The notes beneath the pieces are model-generated. The model was not told the DNA's origin. It searched no databases and worked only from the letters and a program-made list of their open reading frames with translations. Of a DNA stretch of 16,326 nt, positions 1-6,448 are shown in pieces. The stretch's first letter is position 1, and each line of letters starts with the position of its first letter. Where the stretch lies: assembly GCA_958430865.1 (NCBI GenBank), contig CAUDNR010004606.1, positions 19,446 to 35,771 of the forward strand, written 5' to 3'. The stretch is from Entrophospora sp. SA101. Its lineage: Eukaryota > Glomeromycota > Glomeromycetes > Entrophosporales > Entrophosporaceae. The position numbers were made by a program, and so were the translations under genes.

Positions 1-584
1 TTAAATCAAGATTATTGTAATACTTGTGGTAATGGTGGTCAATTAATGTGTTGTGATTCTTGTCCAAGAGCTTTCCATTTCACGTGTTTAGTTCCTCCAC
101 TTGATATTGACAATACACCACAAGGAAATTGGTATTGTAGGGTTTGTTGTGCAGAGGAAGTAAGTTTATAAAAATCAAAGATTTATTAATTTTATTTATC
201 TTAAATAAAGATTCATTTTATCCAATTATTGTAATATTAATTCTTAAAACTATTGAATATTAAATATTAAAATAGAATCCACCATCAGGTCCACAAGGCT
301 TATTTCAAGAATTAATAGAAAGAATTAATAATCCGATCAATGAGAACAATGATAATGAATTAATTAATGGGTTATCTTACGATGAAATTATTATTTATGG
401 TAACAGTAGTAGTAGCCATGGTAATGGTGATGGTAGTTGTAATGATGTTGTTGGTATTAATAATGACAAAGGGGAAAAATCTGATAAGATTAATCTTCTT
501 AGAAATGAATTTCACAAGTATATCAAATTTGTGATTTGGAAAGAGATGGATGAAAATTTTTTTTCTAATCATAACTATATATAG
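1..584 (+). CDS. PHD-finger protein, Rco1-like (5' partial)
   Basis: The window opens inside this gene. Exon 1..159 is open from base 1, and the intron 160..275 (GTAAGT...TAG) joins in phase 0 to exon 276..584, giving 155 visible residues. Residues 6-49 form a C4HC3 PHD finger (Cys6, Cys9, Cys18, Cys21, His26, Cys29, Cys46, Cys49, with CCDSCPRAFH and the NWYC motif). PHD fingers bind histone H3 tails in the nucleus. Just after the finger comes GLFQELIERINNPI, which resembles the segment following the first PHD in fungal Rco1, a subunit of the Rpd3S histone deacetylase complex; this match is from memory and is an inference. The protein then becomes Gly/Ser/Asn-rich and stops about 100 residues past the finger, which is short for Rco1. 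It converges on the next gene with 10 nt between stop codons. The PHD call is firm; the Rco1 call is moderate. Confidence 0.85.
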
Positions 585-594
585 AATAACAATA

Positions 595-1130
595 TTACAA
601 ATATATTAACCTTGAAAAATTTTGTTGTTGTCGTTGTTGTTGTTGTCCTTGATTTAATATGAATTTCTGACTTAATGAATTTTTTATTATTTTCCCATTT
701 AATAATTCAGATGATTGTTTTGCAATAATATATTTTTCTGATAAATGAATTTTACTTAAATAAATCTAAATAAAAAAGCTTTATTTAATAAATGAATCTG
801 CCAAATATATCTACATGTATCTATATATGTTGTAAGTTACTTTGTTATATTCCTCTTCTAATTCCTTTAATGATGTATTACTAAACGGTGATGATGATAC
901 TTCTATAGAAGATTCCTTTTTATGTATAAATAAATAAATATTTGTTTTTTAAAAGTATTAATTATATTGGTATATTGTTTGATTGATGATATATTGATTG
1001 ATTGATTGACATGCATAATTCTCTTGCATACATTATTCAAATTAAACAGTGATTTTTTCCTAATTTCTTGTTCAAGATTGAATAGCCTTTTTTCTGATTC
1101 TTGATAATTTTTTAAAATATTATTTTCCAT
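595..1130 (-). CDS. Small predicted coiled-coil protein, unknown family
   Basis: Three exons on the minus strand, all joined in phase 0: 1130..1032, 915..841 and 765..595 (114 aa). Introns are 1031..916 (GTATGC...AAG) and 840..766 (GTAACT...TAG). The start at 1130 is the only ATG that opens the frame; the frame extends upstream only to a TTG. The protein is polar and helical: it starts MENNILKNYQESEKRLFNLE, has a Glu-rich stretch in exon 2 (KELEEEYNK), a Lys/Leu helix in exon 3 and a Gln tract near residues 98-108. Charge and Leu spacing suggest short coiled coils, as in small subunits of kinetochore, Mediator or vesicle-tethering complexes, but I recognise no family. Three exons sharing one phase and frame support a real gene. 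The first acceptor (ATAAAAAG) is the least certain junction. Confidence 0.6.
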
Positions 1131-1211
1131 ATAATTAATCGTAAAAGTTTTTTTTTTCAAGATAAAAATTTTCTAAATATAATATAAAAAAATAATTTTC
1201 ATATAATTTCT

Positions 1212-1232
1212 GGTGACCATCTTCAGGGTCAC
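1212..1232. repeat. Short inverted repeat in the upstream region of the coiled-coil gene
   Basis: GTGACC at 1213-1218 faces GGTCAC at 1227-1232 across an 8-nt spacer. It lies 82 nt or more upstream of the ATG at 1130 and downstream of the stop of the FCP1-like gene. It could be a protein-binding site or a chance palindrome; no known factor is assigned. Confidence 0.3.
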
Positions 1233-1276
1233 TGATTGACTATTTAACAAAAAAAAAACATTTGCAATTAAATCAT

Positions 1277-1945
1277 TTATTTCGATTTATTTCGCTTCCT
1301 GTTGTAAGGATTTTTTTTAATAAAGGCAGATACATTACTTTGAAATTTTATAATTTCTAAATATTCAATGATTTTTTTCAATTCACGGTCATTTTTTATT
1401 TTATTGTGAAATCTTGCTGGTTGAATTATATTAAAAGGTTGCATAGCAGCTTTAAGATATGAATCATCGATTAGAATTGTGTTTGCTTGATCCCAAAAAT
1501 TATTACTATTACCACTACTATCATTATTATTAGTAATGGTGATAGTTGAGTTTTTATTGTGTATAGTAGAAAAATTATTCCAAATAATTTCCAAATTTTT
1601 AATTTTCTTATAAATTAAATTTCCCTTATCCATCTTATCTCTTGCCAATATCTCTATTAGATTTTTTGATTGTTCATTAAACACTATATCAACCAGTTGT
1701 TTTACATTATTTGGTGCGGCAGATGACCAAACCATCACTGAAAATTCATTATTTTTTGAAAATATATATTTTAAAAATTCAGATAAATAAGGTCTTAACA
1801 GTGATGGTTTACTTTTATTATATACTAGAGTGCCATTAAGATCTAGAACCAATAATTTTGGTTGAACTTTTAAAATTTTTTTGGAGGCTTCTTTGACTTT
1901 TTTCAAATATAACGGCGTAGGTTTTGGTAACAGTAACTTTTCCAT
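1277..1945 (-). CDS. FCP1/NIF-domain HAD-type phosphatase-like protein with DLNGT motif
   Basis: Intronless, 222 aa. The FCP1-homology domain of the HAD superfamily spans about residues 28-205. Motif I is LLVLDLNGTL (residues 31-40), with the presumed nucleophile Asp35; the second acidic residue of the usual DxDxT is Asn37. Motif II is around MVWSSAAP (71-78) and the late acidic motif is ILIDDS (157-162). HAD enzymes of this type use the first Asp to form a phospho-aspartate, and the second Asp normally acts as general acid/base. From memory, a fungal branch of FCP1-domain proteins has DLNGTL, so Asn37 may be a family trait rather than damage; activity is uncertain. An Asn/Ser/Thr-rich loop (about 130-149) lies before the last motif, and the C-terminus is a basic tail (KKNPYNRKRNKSK) that could direct it to the nucleus. 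The single exon contrasts with most of its neighbours. Cellular substrate unknown. Confidence 0.85.
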   Translation of the reverse strand: MEKLLLPKPTPLYLKKVKEASKKILKVQPKLLVLDLNGTLVYNKSKPSLLRPYLSEFLKYIFSKNNEFSVMVWSSAAPNNVKQLVDIVFNEQSKNLIEILARDKMDKGNLIYKKIKNLEIIWNNFSTIHNKNSTITITNNNDSSGNSNNFWDQANTILIDDSYLKAAMQPFNIIQPARFHNKIKNDRELKKIIEYLEIIKFQSNVSAFIKKNPYNRKRNKSK

Positions 1946-2181
1946 TATTACTTGACGAGAAAAAATTGAAGATTAGATTTTATGATGATGATGTAACTTA
2001 TGTGTTACATTCAACAATCTTTATGATCTTTATATTTTTTTTTTACATAACTTGAGAAAAAATATCCTAATATATAATCTACATTACGTTAACATTAATT
2101 ATGATTAATTATCAATTATTTGTTAATTATTGTCAAAGAACAGACAGATTTAGTGAAAACAACGAAATACAGATTTTGAAT

Positions 2182-2725
2182 TTATAATTTAGCTTTAGGT
2201 TTAACACTGGCTAATACTTTATCTAGTTTAGTAGCCAACATCATATTACCCTTAATCTTAAGTTTACCACCCAAAAAAGCTTTTTGACCTAATATAATAT
2301 TAATAATTAGATAAATTAGTTTTATCCATTAATCGATTTAATTAAATGAATAATAATTGTCACTAACCATTTAATTTTCCTGATGATAAATCAACAAAGG
2401 TATCGTCCGACAAACTGATAGTAATATCAGGTTTTGCTGAACCTTTGCCAGCTATAACAGTTCCTTCGTTTTTAAAATCCAAAGTCCAAATTTGTTCTTT
2501 ACCTTCAGCATTCTTTACAACAATTTCAAAAATTGCCTTAGTCTAAATCAATATTAATTTAATTAATTATTGTTAGTTTGATGATGATGATAATGATTGA
2601 ATTTATATGAAATATGTAAATACATCTTTAATGGTTTGCTTCTTTAATGGTTCATTTTGACTAATGGCACTTTGAAGTTGTTCAAGTACGACAGAAGATT
2701 TATATCCCTCTACAAAAACACTCAT
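2182..2725 (-). CDS. SCP2-type sterol carrier / lipid-transfer protein with PTS1
   Basis: Three exons: 2725..2624, 2542..2368 and 2288..2182 (384 nt, 127 aa). Introns are 2623..2543 (GTATTT...TAG) and 2367..2289 (GTTAGT...TAG). The protein is almost entirely one SCP2 domain: KAIFEIVVKNAEGKEQIWTL, then VIAGKGSAKPDITISLSDD, then DLSSGKLNGQKAFLGGKLKIKG and the closing MMLATKLDKVLASV helix. This family carries sterols and fatty acyl chains in a hydrophobic tunnel. The last residues are KPKAKL; the terminal AKL fits the peroxisomal targeting signal type 1, placing it in peroxisomes with beta-oxidation, like the fungal POX18-type proteins. Length matches stand-alone SCP2 proteins. The start is the first ATG in frame. 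AG-rich acceptor-like sites just upstream (about 2735-2770) suggest a possible 5'-UTR intron. Confidence 0.93.
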
Positions 2726-2847
2726 TTTTACAATTCTAAAAAAGAAAAATTTTTATCTAAGGAATTGAAAAAAAATTTGAAAACAAATTTAATTTTTTTT
2801 TTTTAGTATATATCCACATGATATATTAGGTTATTTGTGATTTCAGC

Positions 2848-3196
2848 TTACCAATCTTGCTTATTTGTGTTGTTTGAAAAATGATATTCAAAAATTTTGT
2901 CAAATATAGAGAAAAAATCGGTAAGTGTCATTTCCCCGGATTTTGCCAAATAGTAATTGAAAATTTCTTCTTTAAATGAACAATAAAGATGATAGTTCGC
3001 ATACCACATCACATGTAAGAAAAACCAATCATTCAACCTTAAAAAAAACTAAGTAAAATAAATGAATGAAATTTCAGAATTAGGCTAGACATAATGGAGT
3101 CTTTGTTTAATTCGCCGAGTGTTGATTGATTGATCCATACAAGTTATATTCATACCGGGTTACGTACTTGAAATAATGAAATTCATTTTTGGACAT
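2848..3196 (-). CDS. Putative small protein of unknown function (two exons, 72 aa)
   Basis: Exons 3196..3168 and 3037..2848 join across the intron 3167..3038 (GTACGT...AAG) in phase 2, restoring a Lys codon (HYFK-LNDWFF). The product starts MSKNEFHYFK and is rich in aromatics (FFLHVMWYANYHLYC), followed by an acidic, helix-like second half (SGEMTLTDFFSIFDKIFEYH). No family is recognised. The frame stays open upstream of the chosen ATG (PSDLQQSIVTY), with a possible CAG acceptor near 3218, so the true start may lie in an undetected upstream exon. At the 3' end, a GTAAGC donor overlaps the last Trp codon, but splicing there still yields an immediate stop, so it is not simply the 5' end of the SCP2 gene. 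It shares its upstream region with the F-box gene on the other strand. Confidence 0.42.
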
Positions 3197-3532
3197 ATAT
3201 GTAACAATACTTTGTTGCAAATCTGACGGAGCATAAATAAAAAGTATATTAAAAAAATACAATTAAAGTTTAATTGAAAGCTTGATTTTTTTTAATTGCA
3301 AATCTAACATATTTTGTTTCAAATCCAAAAAAAATAACCAGGAAACTCTCGAATAAAGAAACCAACAAAGAGTCAGATCATATTTCTATAAGAAGAAGAT
3401 TACAATTGATATTGCTGCAGAAATTTAAAATTTCTTATTCAAAAATGAAACTTATTGATAATTTATATTGTTTTCTTGAAACAAACAAAAATGTAAGATC
3501 CATTCATAATTATTATTCTTATTGTGTACCGC

Positions 3533-3540
3533 TCACGTGA
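3533..3540. promoter_or_regulatory. TCACGTGA palindrome (E-box/CDEI-like site)
   Basis: A perfect 8-bp palindrome with a CACGTG core in an otherwise AT-rich intergenic region. CACGTG is the core bound by bHLH factors such as Cbf1, Pho4 and Ino2/4 in fungi. It lies 554 nt upstream of the F-box start codon and 337 nt upstream of the small minus-strand gene. Function is inferred from the motif only. Confidence 0.4.
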
Positions 3541-3888
3541 TATTAATATATATTTGTACGAGGCAAGGGAATTAGTTTTGTATTAAGATTATAATAGTAA
3601 CAGTAATGATAAGGTATGAATGGAGAGAAATTTTGCGTTTTAAAGAGCTCCTCGATTTCCAAGAAATAAACAATATAAATAAATTTGTATAAAAGGAAGA
3701 AAATTTTTTTAGATTTTACAAGTTTTAATTCAGGTTGGAAAAATATAAATTTATAATTTTTAATTAATTAAAATACTTTTTTTGTTACATAACACTTTTT
3801 TAATTAAATATATATATAATCTTTAAGATAAAATCGTAACAATCTCTTTACCTACACCATTCAAATCATATTAATATATATATATCTC

Positions 3889-3912
<24 letters not shown>
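3889..3912. repeat. (AT)n microsatellite
   Basis: An uninterrupted AT dinucleotide run within a longer AT-only stretch (about 3870-3930), roughly 180 nt upstream of the F-box ATG. It is likely to vary in length between isolates. Confidence 0.9.
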
Positions 3913-3920
<8 letters not shown>

Positions 3921-4093
3921 TACACATATATTTCCATACATTTATATAAAAAATTTATATAAATACCTCAATAAAAATTTTTTTTCCTTTTGTTAAAAAT
4001 TTAATCCTGGAAATTATTATTATTTTTAAATGAGTGTTTTAATGATAATAAATTATAATTTATATATAATATAATAGTATCGATAATAAAATT

Positions 4094-6061
4094 ATGATGT
4101 TTCCTTGTGGTGAAAATTTGATTATGCTATCGATCTCTTATGCAAATATAGATGCTATAGTTACAAGTATTCCACCTGAAATTTTTATAAATATATGTCA
4201 AGACCTAACACCAATAGATCTTATCACTTTGTCTAGTGTATGTAAAAAATTCTATTGGTATTTGTGTTCAAAAAATTCTATTACAACTCAAGAGATTTGG
4301 AAAAATTCACGTAAAAAGTTTTTACCATTTGCACAATTACCCCCACCTCAAGGCATGGATGAAAGGAGTTATGTTAGATTATTGACTGAACGTGGCTGTC
4401 AGTTCTGTGGTAGATCAAGAGTTAGAAGAGTCTACTGGGCTTTCAAATTTAGATGTTGTAAAAACTGTTTGGAAAACAGAACTATGAGATTTGATCAAAT
4501 AAAACGTGGAATCCTTGGCAGTCTACACATTTCTGATGAAATTTTATCTGGCTTGCCTTATATTACTGGTCTTTATAAGGGTAGCCTGGATAAGAGTCTA
4601 AAGAACAGACCTGCAAACTTGTATTTGATAAGTGACGTTTCTTCCGCTTATCAGGAATTCATCAAACTACAACAAAAGAATGATCAACAATTACTTAAAG
4701 ATTGGCTGGAAAAGAAAAAAATCGAAGGAGAGAAATTAATGGAAGATGCAATTGCACATGAGGACGAGCATGAGAAGGAGTGTTTGAAAAAAACAGAAGA
4801 GAATGGTAAAAAAAGAGATGATCGAGCCACTACTATAGAAAAAATGATCAGGAAAGAAAAAAATTTTTATGGATTTCCCAGATTTAAGATTTCAATAGTT
4901 GAACAATGCGTGACATACACTAAAGCCACGATGTCTAATTCTACTCGTCCTTTTACAGAAAGAGCTTGGATTGGATTAAAAAAGAAGTTAATACCCGAAT
5001 ATGATCATATGGTTATATCTCAAAGGAATAAAAGACAAATCAACGAAAGACATTTATGTCACGATGTGGCATTTCAAACAAGACAAATGGATATTGTAAA
5101 ATTGATCTTTGAAATACTACGAGATAATAGCACCACCAATAGTAACAATAATAATAATGTTGGTAACAGTAGTAGTAGTAATAGTAGTAGTAGCAGTAAT
5201 AATAGTAGTGGCGGTAACAGTAGTAATAGTAATAATGGTAATAGTAACAATGACAATAGTAATAATAGCAGCACTTCTAATAACACATCTAATATTTCTA
5301 TTGATGATGTTAATAATTCTCCTAATAACATTACCATAGATTTTAGTAGTAATAACAATAATCAAAATTCACAGCCAGTTTTTTTATTTGAAAGTTCTTT
5401 AATTAAATACCTTCCATGGCTACCATCCTTCAGAGATCCGCCATTCACCAATAATGATCCAAGGATTTTATGGGATGAAGATTTTCTACAAAGTATTTTT
5501 ATACCAAGGTTACGCCAGCAAGCAATTGAATTGAAAAACAATCCATTGCCAATCTCTACTGTGTGCGGTGCTTTTCTTCATGGTGGATTGGCAAATAAAC
5601 GAATATTTGCATGTAGATTATGCAATATTAATAGGATTTATGATTGTTATAGAGTTGGCGGCTTTTGTAATAATAATAATAATGTTAATAGTTTTAGTAA
5701 TAATAACATTGCTAGTGGTAATGGTAATGTTAATAATAGTAGTCTTAATAATTTTAATAGCAATAATGGCAGCAATGCTATTATTGCTAATACTAATATT
5801 AATAACAATAATAATAGTAATAATAGCAATGGTGCCAACTCCAACAATCAACAACATCAACAACAATTATATTTTTCATTTTTTGAAATTAGATTGCATT
5901 TAGTACAAAATCATAAAGTTAGAATGATAAACGATGAAATGATGATTAAAGTTTTACCTGAAATGATTGATAATGCTTCCCTTAATCAATTGATTCCTCG
6001 TAATAAACCGGAAATATTTTTTGCTGCTGGCTTTAATTGTAATCTCATCGTTAACTTGTAA
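4094..6061 (+). CDS. F-box protein with Cys pairs and Asn/Ser-rich inserts
   Basis: Single exon, 655 aa. An F-box lies at about residues 27-61 (IPPEIFINICQDLTPIDLIT, then SSVCKKFYWYL), so the protein probably bridges substrates to Skp1 in an SCF ubiquitin ligase. Residues 102-125 hold two Cys pairs (CQFC...CKNC, spacing C-x2-C-x16-C-x2-C), suggesting a small zinc-binding knuckle. A charged helical stretch (about 190-255) follows. Two low-complexity blocks, about 347-425 (Asn/Ser) and 525-590 (Asn/Gln/Ser), interrupt the fold. CRLC at 507-510 and HLVQNH at 602-607 look like the two halves of a C2H2-type finger separated by the second insert. The start is the first of two tandem ATGs; MLSIS at residue 11 is an alternative. 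The substrate is unknown. Open frames on the other strand across the tracts are repeat shadows. Confidence 0.85.
   Translation: MMFPCGENLIMLSISYANIDAIVTSIPPEIFINICQDLTPIDLITLSSVCKKFYWYLCSKNSITTQEIWKNSRKKFLPFAQLPPPQGMDERSYVRLLTERGCQFCGRSRVRRVYWAFKFRCCKNCLENRTMRFDQIKRGILGSLHISDEILSGLPYITGLYKGSLDKSLKNRPANLYLISDVSSAYQEFIKLQQKNDQQLLKDWLEKKKIEGEKLMEDAIAHEDEHEKECLKKTEENGKKRDDRATTIEKMIRKEKNFYGFPRFKISIVEQCVTYTKATMSNSTRPFTERAWIGLKKKLIPEYDHMVISQRNKRQINERHLCHDVAFQTRQMDIVKLIFEILRDNSTTNSNNNNNVGNSSSSNSSSSSNNSSGGNSSNSNNGNSNNDNSNNSSTSNNTSNISIDDVNNSPNNITIDFSSNNNNQNSQPVFLFESSLIKYLPWLPSFRDPPFTNNDPRILWDEDFLQSIFIPRLRQQAIELKNNPLPISTVCGAFLHGGLANKRIFACRLCNINRIYDCYRVGGFCNNNNNVNSFSNNNIASGNGNVNNSSLNNFNSNNGSNAIIANTNINNNNNSNNSNGANSNNQQHQQQLYFSFFEIRLHLVQNHKVRMINDEMMIKVLPEMIDNASLNQLIPRNKPEIFFAAGFNCNLIVNL
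5132..5368 (+). repeat. Asn/Ser codon repeat tract 1 (AAT/AGT)
   Basis: In-frame AAT/AAC and AGT/AGC runs encode an Asn/Ser block in the middle of the F-box protein. The trinucleotide purity is imperfect, consistent with slippage growth followed by point changes. Confidence 0.9.
5666..5863 (+). repeat. Asn-rich codon repeat tract 2, ending in Gln/His
   Basis: A second in-frame AAT-rich block with scattered Gly, Ser, Ala and Ile codons, closing in a CAA/CAT run (QQHQQQ). It sits between the Cys pair and the His pair of the presumed C-terminal finger. Confidence 0.9.
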
Positions 6062-6448
6062 AAACAAAAATTATATACTGTTTTATATTATTTATGTTTA
6101 TAGATTTTTTATTCTTTTCCATATGGAAAATAATAATAATATAATTAAAAGAAATTTTTTAATTTCGATTTTTTTAATTTTCTAAGATTCATTTTTTAAG
6201 ATTTTTTAAGATGACAAAAGAAAATAATTGGCTAGTTTTTATATGATAGATTTTATGCACTCTATCTATATATGGCTTATTTTTCACCACTTTAAGAAAA
6301 CTTTATTATATTAAGAAAATTTAATTAATGTTATCATGTTATCGATGAAATAAATAGCTTGATAAGTATGATTTTTAGACCAATCAATAACAATAATTTT
6401 TTATTTATAATATTTTATTTATTATACACATTAAAATAAATTATTTTT
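6062..6448. other. Convergent intergenic region (3' ends of F-box and M16 genes)
   Basis: About 390 AT-rich bases between two stop codons that face each other. It contains poly-T/A runs and AATAAA-like hexamers on both strands, as expected of two 3' UTRs. No gene is seen. Confidence 0.6.

Larger units (their letters stand above)
3197..4093. other. Divergent intergenic region, AT-rich, no gene seen
   Basis: About 900 bases between the small minus-strand gene and the plus-strand F-box gene. Only short open frames occur, for example a 31-codon plus-strand one from 3445, which I do not support. The region holds poly-A/T runs, the TCACGTGA site and a long (AT)n tract, and probably carries the promoters of both flanking genes. 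Confidence 0.5.

Noticed and set aside
372..572. 66-codon minus-strand frame opposite the PHD gene's second exon
   Set aside because: It is antisense to a spliced exon that continues the PHD frame, and its product is low-complexity Thr/Ile/Asn.
2725..2848. Small upstream gene as a 5' exon of the SCP2 gene
   Set aside because: The possible GTAAGC donor joined to either acceptor upstream of the SCP2 ATG creates an immediate TGA, so no fused reading frame results.
3445..3540. Plus-strand 31-codon frame with an internal GTAAGA donor
   Set aside because: Too short, and no acceptor or downstream exon in a matching frame was found.
5074..5365. Minus-strand and alternate-frame open frames rich in Leu, Ile, Thr and Val across the F-box gene
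   Set aside because: They are readings of the AAT/AGT trinucleotide tract in other frames. The plus-strand frame is continuous over 655 codons with recognisable domains.
5568..5903. Plus- and minus-strand open frames over the second Asn tract
   Set aside because: Same repeat shadow effect: hydrophobic low-complexity products with no independent support.
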